A stretch of 64,000 bases of DNA from an uncultured Acidobacteriota bacterium (GTDB lineage Bacteria > Acidobacteriota > Terriglobia > Terriglobales > Acidobacteriaceae): contig CAILAC010000016.1 in the NCBI GenBank assembly GCA_903832055.1, positions 186,001-250,000 of the forward strand, given 5' to 3'. Below the pieces are notes generated by a model. It was not told where the DNA came from. It saw nothing but the letters and a program-made list of their open reading frames with translations, and did not search any database. The translations under genes were made by a program, and so were the position numbers. Position 1 is the stretch's first letter. Each line of letters opens with the position of its first letter. Shown here piece by piece: positions 34,747 to 44,200 of this stretch.

Positions 34747-35604
34747 ATGGCTGACAGGCAGAGTATTGTCATCACGGGAGCCTCAACGGGCATTGGCTGG
34801 GGCACCACAAAGGTCTTATTGCAAAAGGGGTTTCGTGTCTATGGGACGGTCCGCAGGCAGGCGGACGCGGACAGGCTACAGGCGGAATTTGGAGAGCCAT
34901 TTACGCCACTGATCATGGACGTGACCGATGCGGAAGCGATTGCGCGCGCCGCTGCCCGGGTTTCAGCTGACCTGAAAGGGCAGAAGTTGTTCGGCCTCGT
35001 GAACAATGCGGGGATTGCGGTTCCGGGGCCGTTGCTGCATCTGTCGGCGGAGGAGTTTCGCTTTCAGTTGGAAGTGAATGTGATTGGTCCGCATGTCGTG
35101 ACGCAGGCATTTGCTCCGCTGCTGGGATCGGACCGCAGCCGACAGGGCAACCCTGGGCGCATTGTGCAGATCAGCTCGGTGGGAGGCAAGCTGGGTGTGC
35201 CCTTTCTGGGAGCCTACGTCGCTTCAAAGCATGCGATGGAGGGTATGTCAGAGACGCTGCGGCGGGAGTTGATGCTTTACGGAATCGACGTGATTCTGAT
35301 TGAACCCGGGGCGGTGGTGACGGCAATCTGGGACAAGGCGGAGGCAAACGACTACAGTGCCTTTATGGGCACAGACTATGGCCCGATGATCGAGCGCTTT
35401 ACAAAGTTCTTTGTTGAAGACGGCAGGAAGGGTCTGCGGCCAGAGCAATTGGGAGAGGCCGTTTGGGTTGCGCTTACGGCCAAAAAACCAAAGGTGCGTT
35501 ACGCAGTGGTTCCGCAGCGGCTAAAGAACTGGACAATTCCGATGAGCCTGCCGAGCAGGATGTTGGACAAGATGATCGGCAAGCAGTTGGGAATGATCAG
35601 CTGA
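34747..35604 (+). CDS. Short-chain dehydrogenase/reductase (SDR)
   Basis: The 285-residue protein has the classical SDR cofactor loop TGASTGIG (about 10-17), 'NNAGIAVPGP' (about 90), catalytic Ser in 'QISSVGG', and the Tyr/Lys pair in 'YVASKHAMEG'. It is an NAD(P)-dependent oxidoreductase of unknown substrate. ATG 34747 follows AAGGA; a TTG six codons earlier is possible. Its divergent TetR neighbour suggests induction by a small molecule, perhaps the substrate. Confidence 0.88.
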   Translation: MADRQSIVITGASTGIGWGTTKVLLQKGFRVYGTVRRQADADRLQAEFGEPFTPLIMDVTDAEAIARAAARVSADLKGQKLFGLVNNAGIAVPGPLLHLSAEEFRFQLEVNVIGPHVVTQAFAPLLGSDRSRQGNPGRIVQISSVGGKLGVPFLGAYVASKHAMEGMSETLRRELMLYGIDVILIEPGAVVTAIWDKAEANDYSAFMGTDYGPMIERFTKFFVEDGRKGLRPEQLGEAVWVALTAKKPKVRYAVVPQRLKNWTIPMSLPSRMLDKMIGKQLGMIS

Positions 35605-35628
35605 TTCGGCGTGCGGGTGCGCTTACTC

Positions 35629-36345
35629 TTATCCCTTGACGGAAACTCCGGAGAAGGACATCACCGCGAGGCCGCGCACCGGCTGGCCAAAGAAGCGTGC
35701 AGGCTCAAAAACACTGAACAACAGCATGCTCTCAACCTCAGCTTTGGTCTCAGCGTCCGTAGGCCCGCTCACAATGCGGTAGTCATAGACTCTACCCGAC
35801 CCATTGACGTAGGCCTCAACCACGACCGGCCCATCGACGGTGCCAATCTGATCCGCGTCCGGTGCAACTCCAGAGTGGTACAGGAATCGAGGCGCTGTGG
35901 CCATGCCCAGCGGCTCATCCTGTGCCGAGGCCGGCTCAGGATGGGCAAACATGCCCACCAGCACACCCACCGTTCCCAGCAACAGCACAGCACTGGCCAG
36001 CCCGGCAGAAAACCTGAACAGGAAGGGTCCCACTGAATTCCGCCAGGCAAGTTCCAGGGCTGCCCTCCGATCGCGGTCACGCAGCGCGCGCTCCTGAGAA
36101 ATAGCAACACGAATCCTCAGCAGCAGGTCGTCCGGCTCCTTCGCCGTTCCCGTCACCGGGCCGAGGGAAGCCAGCGCGGTCAGCATCCGGCGCTCGGCCT
36201 CAAACTCGCTCGCGCACTTGGTGCAGTTTTCCAGGTGCCGGGCAACGCGTTGCATCTCGCGCCCGGTCAGACGGCTATCCAGATATTCGGCAAACTTCGC
36301 CCTTACCCCGGAACATCCAAGCGACGTTGGCAATATGGAGATCAT
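35629..36345 (-). CDS. Membrane anti-sigma factor with zinc-finger domain
   Basis: This 238-residue protein has an N-terminal zinc-binding anti-sigma domain with 'HLENCTKCASEF' (HxxxCxxC, about 37-48), one membrane helix (about 107-132) and a periplasmic C-terminal part resembling a TonB C-terminal fold ('VVVEAYVNGSGRVYDYRIVSG'). It should hold the ECF factor encoded just upstream at the membrane and release it on envelope stress. Its ATG overlaps the sigma gene stop. Confidence 0.82.
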   Translation of the reverse strand: MISILPTSLGCSGVRAKFAEYLDSRLTGREMQRVARHLENCTKCASEFEAERRMLTALASLGPVTGTAKEPDDLLLRIRVAISQERALRDRDRRAALELAWRNSVGPFLFRFSAGLASAVLLLGTVGVLVGMFAHPEPASAQDEPLGMATAPRFLYHSGVAPDADQIGTVDGPVVVEAYVNGSGRVYDYRIVSGPTDAETKAEVESMLLFSVFEPARFFGQPVRGLAVMSFSGVSVKG

Positions 36346-37031
36346 CGCGCCTCCTCCCCGCGCGCCTGCAGCGCGGCATGAGCCAGCGAAGTTCGCTCAC
36401 CATCGTGAGCGATCAACAATTGCCTCAGACAGGCCCGTCCCCGCGCCAGCCGGGATTTAACGGTTCCAACATTCACGCCCAGCATCTCGGCAACTTCCTC
36501 GTAAACAAAGCCCTCGATGTCGCGCAAAATCAGGGTCATCCGGAAAGGTTCAGGAACCAGCCGCAAAGCTGCCTCCACTCGTTCCCGGGTCTCAGCGTGC
36601 GAAGCCAGTTCGAAAGGACTCTCGCCGGGGTCCACCAGCATTTCCTTCAATCGCGTGGGTTCACCGCTTTCGCAATCCAGAGTCTCCATCTCAATGGTGA
36701 CCTCTTGTTGCTTGTGTCGGCTCCACCACCGGCGCTGATTCAGCCCCTCATGCAGAGCAATCCGGTAAATCCAGGTGCGCAGCGAAGAGTCACCCTGAAA
36801 TGAGCCAATTCCTCTGAAAATCTTGACGAACACATCCTGGGTCAGGTCTGCGGCGTCTGCAGGATCACGAATCGTACGGGCCAGCAGGCTATAGATAGGC
36901 TGATGATAGCGAGTAATAAGCCACGAGAAGGCTTCCTCCGATCCCGCCTGTAATTCGGCGATCAGAGTTGTTTCTTCCGCGTGAAGTGTCAGCGCACTGG
37001 CGAGATTTCCCAAGGTGATGTCCGCCTGCAA
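36342..37031 (-). CDS. ECF sigma factor (RpoE-like)
   Basis: The 229-residue protein has region 2 'AFSWLITRYHQPIYSLLARTIRDPADAADLTQDVFVKIF' (about 34-72), 'SLRTWIYRIALHEGLNQRRWW', and region 4 'LRDIEGFVYEEVAEMLGVNVGTVKSRLARGRACL'. It pairs with the membrane anti-sigma directly downstream. The start appears to be TTG 37031 behind GAGGG; no ATG lies nearby, so the N-terminus is uncertain. Confidence 0.88.
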   Translation of the reverse strand: MQADITLGNLASALTLHAEETTLIAELQAGSEEAFSWLITRYHQPIYSLLARTIRDPADAADLTQDVFVKIFRGIGSFQGDSSLRTWIYRIALHEGLNQRRWWSRHKQQEVTIEMETLDCESGEPTRLKEMLVDPGESPFELASHAETRERVEAALRLVPEPFRMTLILRDIEGFVYEEVAEMLGVNVGTVKSRLARGRACLRQLLIAHDGERTSLAHAALQARGEEAR

Positions 37032-37207
37032 GTCCGTGCCCTCAACAGTAACGCAAGAGACCGTAATCTGGCATCAAATTCGCATATGCCCCGATTTTCG
37101 ACCCTTTTGCAGTACCTTTCCCGCGCGCCATGCTTCGGCTGCCTACTTCTATTGACACCGGAGCGCACTGCAAAGTTCCCCGGGAGGCTCACTGAGGTGC
37201 CCGGCGT

Positions 37208-37237
37208 TTGACGAATCAGGCTTGAGCGGCGAAAATA
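37208..37237 (+). promoter_or_regulatory. Possible promoter of the tRNA-Ala gene
   Basis: TTGACG (37208-37213) is followed by 17-18 bp and a weak GAAAAT/AAAATA -10 (about 37231-37237). It would start RNA around 37245, about 17 nt before the mature tRNA. The -10 match is poor. Confidence 0.3.
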
Positions 37238-37261
37238 GAGAAGTTGTCCCACCGCACTTGT

Positions 37262-37337
37262 GGGCCTGTGGCGCAGCTGGGAGCGCGCTTCCATGGCATG
37301 GAAGAGGTCATCGGTTCGATCCCGATCAGGTCCACCA
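37262..37337 (+). tRNA. tRNA-Ala (GGC anticodon), integration target
   Basis: This is a 76-nt cloverleaf with acceptor GGGCCTG/CAGGTCC, D-arm GCGC, anticodon stem CTTCC/GGAAG with loop ATGGCAT (anticodon GGC), T-arm ATCGG-TTCGATC-CCGAT, and encoded CCA. Its 3' 45 nt are duplicated at 54195, marking it as the attachment site of the island to its right. The gene stays complete because the element restores the 3' half. Confidence 0.95.
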
Positions 37338-37339
37338 AT
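37293..37339 (+). repeat. attL: 47-bp direct repeat within tRNA-Ala
   Basis: The 3' part of the tRNA from the anticodon loop through CCA plus AT is identical, base for base, to 54195-54241. The repeat begins exactly at the anticodon loop and ends 2 bp past the tRNA, typical of tyrosine-integrase attachment in tRNA genes. Confidence 0.93.
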
Positions 37340-37370
37340 AAACCCAACAACTTAGCGGATTCGCAGAAAA

Positions 37371-37398
37371 AACGCGATACGCTTTCGATACGTTGGTT
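37371..37398 (+). repeat. Left arm-type integrase site
   Basis: ACGCGATACG-CTTT-CGATACGTTGG holds two CGATACG units. A matching copy lies at 54088-54117 near the right end, in the same orientation. Such paired repeats just inside the attachment sites fit arm-type binding of the tyrosine integrase. The left copy starts 32 bp inside attL and overlaps the upstream edge of the integrase 3' end. Confidence 0.6.
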
Positions 37399-37399
37399 C

Positions 37400-38596
37400 T
37401 CATGCTGCATCCTCCGCAGCACTTTCTACGACATTCCTTGAACGGTCCAGAAGAACATCCACCACCCGGCTTTGCGCCTCCCGCTTGGCTGAGGTCAGAG
37501 CCTTCGTGTAAATGTTCATAGTTGTGGAGATATTTGCGTGACGCATCAATTCCTGCACCACCTTGACATCTTCCCCGTTAGCTTTGAGCAGTGTTGAGTA
37601 GGTGTGCCGGAAGGTATGGAAGCCGACCCACTTTGTGATTCCGGCCCGTTTTGCGGCAGGTTGCAGGAAGCGATCCAACAGCGTATCGGCCCAGGGCGGC
37701 ATTTTGCCCTGCACTCGTTCGCTGGCGAAGACCCAGTCCTCCGGCTCTGCGTAGCAAGTTTCCCGCTTCCAGGCGAGCAATTCGGCAGTGGTCAACTCAT
37801 CGATTGGAACCGGCCTGCGGGAGGTTTCCGTTTTGCACTTCCCTACAATGCCGTCCACGACCGACCGGGTGACGTCCATCTGCAACGTCTTCCAGTCAAT
37901 GTCCATCCACTTCAAGCCCAGGACTTCGCTGATTCGCAGGCCTGTAGTCGCCGCCACGATGCCAATGACGCGCATCTTCTGCGGCAGCTCCAATATGAGC
38001 GCACGGAATTCTTTCACTTCCAACGGTTCCGTTACCCGCTTCCGCTTGGTGCTCTGGCGGACGGCAAAGATGGGGTTCTCTCCATCATTGAGCCAGCCAT
38101 AGCGGATCGCGTGTTGGAAGACTTCACTCATGATGCCCTTGATCTTCGCTTTGGTCCCATTCGCTAAATCGTCGATGGAGCCAAGCCACCGCTCTACTGC
38201 CACCGCTTTGATCTCCCGAAGACGGTAGTGGCCCCAACGCGGAACGATTCTCGCCTTCAGATAAACAGCGTAGGTCTGCTTTGTCTGTACGACCTTCCGC
38301 TCGGATTCTTTTTCCAGATCCAATTCAATCAACCGATAGTGTTCTACCAATTGCTCGAAGGTTTCTGGCAAGCCTTCAGGTCGGGAGGTGTGGTGGTTAA
38401 CGTCGAGGCGCAGTGTCGAAACAGCCTTCCATGCTGCCGTTTCCGTTGGGTACTGCTTCACTGAACCAATTACAAGAGCACGCATCTTGGGTTTGCCTTT
38501 GGCGTCAATGTCCCGCCATCGGTAAACCCAGACTGCCGGCCCCTTCTTGCGCTGATGACGGCTGAAAAAGCCGTGTTGATACCGTGGTCGATTCAA
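37400..38596 (-). CDS. Tyrosine recombinase/integrase
   Basis: The 398-residue protein has an N-terminal arm-binding part, a core-binding SAM-like domain (about 65-170) and a C-terminal catalytic domain. Catalytic residues are visible: Arg in 'TTGLRISEVLGLKWMD', His-x-x-Arg in 'HTFRHTYS', His in 'LMRHANIS' and the nucleophile Tyr in 'TTMNIYTKAL'. It integrates and excises the island at tRNA-Ala. The start is probably TTG 38596 behind AGAGGA. It is the outermost gene, transcribed toward attL, the usual position for phage-type integrases. Confidence 0.93.
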   Translation of the reverse strand: MNRPRYQHGFFSRHQRKKGPAVWVYRWRDIDAKGKPKMRALVIGSVKQYPTETAAWKAVSTLRLDVNHHTSRPEGLPETFEQLVEHYRLIELDLEKESERKVVQTKQTYAVYLKARIVPRWGHYRLREIKAVAVERWLGSIDDLANGTKAKIKGIMSEVFQHAIRYGWLNDGENPIFAVRQSTKRKRVTEPLEVKEFRALILELPQKMRVIGIVAATTGLRISEVLGLKWMDIDWKTLQMDVTRSVVDGIVGKCKTETSRRPVPIDELTTAELLAWKRETCYAEPEDWVFASERVQGKMPPWADTLLDRFLQPAAKRAGITKWVGFHTFRHTYSTLLKANGEDVKVVQELMRHANISTTMNIYTKALTSAKREAQSRVVDVLLDRSRNVVESAAEDAA

Positions 38597-38608
38597 GAGA
38601 CATTCCTC

Positions 38609-38842
38609 TCATTCCGACCCCGATGGCTGGTCCAATTTTACCGCTTCACACTCCAACCATCGAGAAAGTTCCGAGAGGCGAAATCGCCACATCAGGCGCA
38701 CTCCCCGACCTACGGGATGCGCCGGCAGGTCGCCTCTCCGGGCCAGTTTCAGCACAGTCTTCCGTGACAGAGCCAGGAAGTCAGCGGCACGTTCAGGAGC
38801 GACAAACGGTTCGTGCGTCGTGGGGGCATTTTGGAGTTCCAT
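38609..38842 (-). CDS. Excisionase-family helix-turn-helix protein
   Basis: This 77-residue protein resembles MerR/Xis-type winged-helix proteins: 'APERAADFLALSRKTVLKLARRGDLPAHPVG' (about 15-45) and then 'RLMWRFRLSELSRWLE'. It starts with ATG 38842 and ends 12 nt before the integrase start, so both are one operon. It probably directs the integrase toward excision. Excisionases of this family are short, and the length agrees. Confidence 0.8.
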   Translation of the reverse strand: MELQNAPTTHEPFVAPERAADFLALSRKTVLKLARRGDLPAHPVGRGVRLMWRFRLSELSRWLECEAVKLDQPSGSE

Positions 38843-38908
38843 CTCTCACCTCATCTGGACATGTGCAACGCGAACAACACTGCTTTCCTTGGGCTTCCAA
38901 TCGTTCGA

Positions 38909-39394
38909 TCATTCCTCACGTCTGCCCTCGAACGGCGTAGGCTTGAAAAGCTTTGCTCGACTTAACGGCGCATCCCTGGCCCGGTTCTCCTCCGCGAGGC
39001 GATCCAGTCTCGCCATTTCCTCTTCTCTTCGTATTTGCCATTCGGGTTTGGTATTTTGCCCGGCACCCTGAGTCGCTATTGGCGCGGCGGGGGGTAGTGG
39101 TCGCCTTTCTGCTGTTGGCGCAGGGAGGTTCTTGGTCTTCGTCCTGGTCGGGCTAGGCTTACCTGTGAGCCGATTCGCCATCGCCACAAACTGCCGGTAT
39201 GTTCCCTGGTAGCCCACATCTCGCAATATCCGCCATACCGCTTTCCAGGGCAGACCGACTTCTGAGATGGCCTTCAACTCAACAACAAACCTCTTCAGCC
39301 CCCTGGCCTTGAGCGGAAGAAGGTCCGTTCTTGCCCGGAGCCGTTCGGCCAATACGTTCACCTCAGTGACCTCGATATTTAGTGACGAGTACAT
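38909..39394 (-). CDS. Hypothetical island protein
   Basis: I do not recognise this family. It has 161 residues: an N-terminal helical part (about 1-75, 'LPWKAVWRILRDVGYQGTYRQFVAM', helix-turn-helix-like), a proline-rich linker (about 78-110) and a charged C-terminal helix ('WQIRREEEMARLDRLAEENRARD', probably coiled coil). The shape is that of a small DNA-binding accessory protein of mobile elements. It is on the same strand as xis and int. Confidence 0.5.
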   Translation of the reverse strand: MYSSLNIEVTEVNVLAERLRARTDLLPLKARGLKRFVVELKAISEVGLPWKAVWRILRDVGYQGTYRQFVAMANRLTGKPSPTRTKTKNLPAPTAERRPLPPAAPIATQGAGQNTKPEWQIRREEEMARLDRLAEENRARDAPLSRAKLFKPTPFEGRREE

Positions 39395-39510
39395 TTCAAT
39401 AAGAGTTTGACACTAGACTATTGTTCGCGCAAGTTGGTCGTTCATTTATCTCTTTGATTGCCCTCACTTTCGCTCACTTCGCAGCACAATGCAGCATTCA
39501 GCAACACCTT

Positions 39511-39535
39511 CCCTCACCGTCAATAACGGTGAGGG
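39511..39535. other. Perfect 10-bp hairpin in a non-coding stretch
   Basis: CCCTCACCGT (39511-39520) and ACGGTGAGGG (39526-39535) have a 5-nt loop and no T-run on either side. It may be a regulator site or a recombination/replication signal. Confidence 0.4.
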
Positions 39536-39727
39536 TGAATGAGACTTTGTCTGCCAGAGTGCGGCTCTTATTGCGGTCGAAGGCCGCGCTTTCGGGAGCT
39601 CGGAGAGCGGCAGAGGATCGCTGGGGTTCGGGGCGTCTTTCGTGTGAAGTGCTGTAGTGGAACATAAAGCGCAGACGCACTTTGAGGGTTTTGCTCTTCT
39701 ATCCTGTTTGTTTTGTGAGAGATATAC

Positions 39728-39795
39728 TGCCGCACATACGTACCTTTAAAAGACCATTGTGCCGCACATTCAAATTGCACATTTCTCAGTGCAAT
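39728..39795. repeat. Short direct and inverted repeats before the ATPase gene
   Basis: TGCCGCACAT occurs at 39728-39737 and again at 39760-39769 (32-bp period). Immediately after, ATTGCAC (39774-39780) and GTGCAAT (39789-39795) form an inverted repeat. The remaining sequence between 39395 and 39994 shows no convincing gene. Confidence 0.35.
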
Positions 39796-39994
39796 ATGGC
39801 TTTTTAGTTGGCTTTTCGCCAGATCGGGTCGAACGCCACGGTCGCGGCGGCCTCTCGCCGGATGACCCCGTAATGTGTGATTGATCGGGATGCGCCCATC
39901 TTCGAACTAGCTATCGGAATTCAATCTCACGAGGTCATGCAGCCCCGATAGATTTACCTTGCATTTCTTCCACGTCGTGGAATAATTGCAAGGT

Positions 39995-41173
39995 GTGATC
40001 AAACGTGCAGCCAAAGCGCGGTTACTTCAACTTCTTAGCCAGTTCCCCGCTGTTGCTTTGCTCGGGCCCAGGCAAGTTGGCAAAACGACGCTTGCCCTCA
40101 GTCTCACCAGCGAGGTGGAAAATTCACCGCTGTACCTCGACCTGGAGCTTCCTTCAGATCGCTCAAAGCTTGCGGACCCGGAACTTTATCTCTCCGATTA
40201 TGAAGATCGACTCGTGATCCTGGACGAAATCCATCGTCTTCCAGGAATCTTTCAGACTCTGCGAGGATTGATCGACCGGAGAAAACGAAAAGGAAAACGC
40301 ACCAGCCAATTCCTCTTGCTCGGATCGGCGTCTATTGATCTCTTGCAACAGTCTGCGGAGACGCTTGCGGGCAGAATCGCCTATACGGAGCTGACTCCAT
40401 TTCTAGAAAGCGAAGTGGTTGGCTCTTCCTCCAATGCCAGCCAAGCGCTTTGGGTCCGTGGCGGCTTTCCGGACAGCTTTCTCGCCGACACCGAGGCTCA
40501 GAGCTATGAATGGCGCGCGGCCTTCATCCAGACTTATCTGGAGCGGGATGTTCCCGCGTTGGGTCCACGCATTCCAGCGGAGACGCTTCACCGCTTTTGG
40601 CAGATGCTTGGACACAATCAGGGCCAGATGCTAAACGCGGCGCAGCTTGCGGCGGGGCTGGGGATCAGCGGCCAGACGGTCGCCCGATATCTCGACATCA
40701 TGGTTGACCTCCTGCTCGTGCGTCGTCTACAACCGTGGGCTTCCAATGCCGGCAAGCGTCTTGTCCGCTCCCCAAAGGTCTACGTTCGGGATAGCGGCCT
40801 TCTGCATACGCTCCTCGGCATACGCGATCAGGAAACGTTATTGGGCCATCCCGTCGTCGGGTCGAGCTGGGAAGGATTGATCATCGAGAATATTTTGGAC
40901 ACGGTTCCGGCCAACACGCAGGCATGGTTTTACCGAACATCTGTCGGAGCCGAGATTGACCTCATTCTGGAAACCGCGCCAAATGAGCGGTGGGCAATCG
41001 AGATCAAGCGTTCCCTCAGTGACCCGAAACCGAGTAAGGGCTTTTATATCGGCTGCGCCGACGTCAAGGCCGACCATCAAATCGTCGTTTACCCAGGCCA
41101 GGAGAGCTATAGGAACGATCCAAAGACAGAGATCATGCCACTGGACGCGCTACTCAAACTGTTGTCAAGCTAG
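39995..41173 (+). CDS. AAA ATPase with DUF4143 domain
   Basis: The 392-residue protein belongs to the AAA_14/DUF4143 group: Walker A 'LLGPRQVGKTTLAL' (about 22-35), Walker B-like 'LVILDEIHRLPGIF' (about 73-86), then the DUF4143 part with a PD-(D/E)xK-like end ('GAEIDLILETAPNERWAIEIKRSL', about 323-346). These proteins are common in archaea and in mobile islands and their role is poorly understood. GTG 39995 is chosen because VIKRA matches the usual family N-terminus; a TTG three codons upstream is possible. It faces the type III restriction genes, tail to tail. Confidence 0.8.
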   Translation: MIKRAAKARLLQLLSQFPAVALLGPRQVGKTTLALSLTSEVENSPLYLDLELPSDRSKLADPELYLSDYEDRLVILDEIHRLPGIFQTLRGLIDRRKRKGKRTSQFLLLGSASIDLLQQSAETLAGRIAYTELTPFLESEVVGSSSNASQALWVRGGFPDSFLADTEAQSYEWRAAFIQTYLERDVPALGPRIPAETLHRFWQMLGHNQGQMLNAAQLAAGLGISGQTVARYLDIMVDLLLVRRLQPWASNAGKRLVRSPKVYVRDSGLLHTLLGIRDQETLLGHPVVGSSWEGLIIENILDTVPANTQAWFYRTSVGAEIDLILETAPNERWAIEIKRSLSDPKPSKGFYIGCADVKADHQIVVYPGQESYRNDPKTEIMPLDALLKLLSS

Positions 41174-41217
41174 GCGACCCGACGAACCTCATGACGAATC
41201 AGACGCGGACTCTTCCG

Positions 41218-44200
41218 CTATATGGCCGCAATCTTCTCACCAACGCTCGAAACGCTACGCGCCATCTCATAACGCCACATGCCATAGCTTCCTTCCGCAT
41301 TGACCGCGCTCACCCAACGAGCTGCCGCACTCGCCTTCACTTCGGCTAGCGGATCGAAGCCCTTCGTTTCGAGAATGACCGTTGTATTCGGCAAGTCTTT
41401 CAACCGGACGAGGAAGTCCGGAACGTAGTCATGCATTTGTCCATTGTTAAGGTATGGAATCCCGAAACCTAACCCCGCGTTTTTGACAAAAGCCTCGACA
41501 CGATGATGTGTATCCAAGATGAAGGCGGCTGCTTGTTCCCATCGCTGGGTGTCTGCAATAACAAAGTTCACGTGGCTCCGAGTCACTTCGCGCACGTCTT
41601 TGCTTGTCCAGGTATCGACATCCGCGGTCGATCCTTCGACCCGGTTTTCTTCGTACCGAGGAATCTCGGGAGCTTCTCCCTGCGCTTGATCCGGTCGAAT
41701 ATGTTCCCGAAGCACCTCTATCAACCAGCCAAAGTAGGGTGATAGGAAAGCGTCTTTCAGATCCCCACCATGGAGGACCTCGACCCGCTCTCTAATATAC
41801 CTATCGACAACCGGAATGATTTGCGGGAAAAGGGTGTGCGGCGCGATTGTAGCCGCCGGCTGGGCGCAATATTCTCGGGTCAATCTCTGCGCACACTCAA
41901 ATACAAGCTGCTGCATACGATGTCTGCGTCGAAACTCTTCCAAATCAGCCTGGGATGCTCGACCAGGTCCGCTCATCGTAAGGCGACCTCTGTCTGTCAT
42001 CGCGAAGCCGCGCATCTCAACTTCTGTCGGAATATGGAGTGGATCGATTGTGAGCGCTGGAACATTCTCCCAATCAAAAACGATTCGGTTGCGAATGGCT
42101 TGCGTGTACCCCTCAACCCTGGGAAAGGTGATCTTAAGCGCGGACCGTTCTGGTAAGGCGTGCACATGGTGACGCCTCACTCTCTCTGCGGGAGCAACTT
42201 GCGCATTTGCTTTGAACGGCACTACTTCGAACGGCACCCCAAGCACTGTCGCGATCTCTTCCGAAAAGCGATCATCTTCTCCAAGCGCATAGCTCGCTCG
42301 CCGTAAACCGCGGCCTACAACTTGCTCACACAGCAACTGTGACATGAAAGGGCGGAGGCCGATGATGTGCGTTACAGTGTTGCAGTCCCAGCCCTCAGTC
42401 AGCATTCCGACGCTCACGATACACCGAACGTCTCGCCCAGGAGGATGAAGGGGGCGGCCAAGTTTCTGTGCCGTCTCAACAAATTTCTCGGGGTAGATAG
42501 GCTGCCCTTGCCTATCCCGTGTCCAGTCTGTCTTCCCGACGGTATCCAATGTGAAACGCATCCATCGCGACTCATCACCCTTTGCACCGTCCGTGTTTGT
42601 CTCCTTCACGACCTTGGAGTCCACCCGTATAGTGACGACATTCCCATCGCGATTTCGCAATTGCTCCAGCCTAGCTGGTGGAAGACCTGCCGGCGTCTTA
42701 TCCTCAGCGATCCACTCGTAAATCACTTTTGCAAGCTTGGTATTCTTCACAACCAGGATGTAAACCGGTTCTCTCTCGCGAGACTCACTCTTCCAATGAT
42801 CGAATTCGATTTGCCAGAGGCTACCCAACATTGTGATCGGTTGCTGCGCCCACTTTAGAATGGCCTCGGGTTGTGGATTGGCACGTGTTCCGCCCCGTTC
42901 GCGTGCGGTCAGCCGACCAGGCTGCATAATCCAATCCCAGATATTCCGGTAACCAGGAATCTCCGCTCCCGTGTTATCGCGGGCGGCCAACTGCGGCACT
43001 TTCACGAGTCCAGACTCAATAGAATCGATGAGGCCGAAGTCACTCACCACCCAGGGGAAAGGCTTGTTTGTCTCCTGCCCAACCCGACCAACGAAATAAG
43101 GTGTTGCTGACAGGTCCACACAGACATTGATTCCCCGCATCCGGTGGATGCGGTCGAGGCCGTCAACCCAGACGGTAGCCTCTTTCTTATCGGTCAATAG
43201 CTCGTCTTCATCTTCTTCATCGTCAGCTTCGTCTTCGTCCGGAATCTCTTCCGCGATTCGATAGGCATGGTGTGCCTCATCATTGAGGACGAGAATGTTT
43301 TTCTTTCCGCCAATGTCGCGCCCCAGGACTCGCTGGAGTAAGGCCGTATCGCTTTCCACGTACCGAGCCGACTCTACAAAGACCTTTTTGAGAGCGCCCG
43401 TCTTCGGGTCGGTTTCTGCGTCCAGGACGGTCAGAAGCCCACGCGACACCTGGCGCTCAAACTCTTCGAGCGTAAGATATCTCTTGTTGCGAGCTGTAGT
43501 CGTTTTCGGCCCGATCCGAATCGCCTCGCGTGTTCTCACGAGAACGCCGCGCTTTTCGACTTTTGCACCGTCCGTCTGGACACTCTGGGGCTCGAAGACG
43601 TGCCAGTTAGTGACCAGGACCCGGCCCTGGGCGAGTTGGGGCATGAGATGTGTCGGCACCAAATCACGTGTTCGATAGATGCTCGCGTCTCCTCGTTCGG
43701 TTTGCAACTCCGTCAAGCGGTCTCGGATCGTCACATTTGGACACACTACGACAACCACATCGGAGAAACGCTTGTCCCCACGGCTCGCCACTTTGTTCAA
43801 GATGCTCCACGCAGTAAGCATCCCCATCACTGTTGTCTTGCCCGCCCCGGTTGCCATCTTGCAGGCATATCGAAGGAAGCCAACGTATCCATCGCTTTTC
43901 CGATCTGCGCTGGGCTCATCCCGAGGCACTGATATGCCTTGGAGAAGGTCTTGACGGGCCTCGGTGAGAAAGATGATTGTCTTCGCAGCTTCCAACTGCG
44001 CATAAAAAAGCCGCTTTTCCCGACCTTCATCCTGCCAGTATGTGAGCAACTCTGTAGTGGTCCGGGTTGCGCCGGCATAGCCAGAGTTCTCCCAGGCTTT
44101 CAGGCGCTCTCGGATGAGGTTCACCATTACAAGCTCATAAGCGCCGGTGTAGAGCGCCGACGGTCCTAGAATCCTGCCGTCCGTAGTCCAGGGTTCGCGT

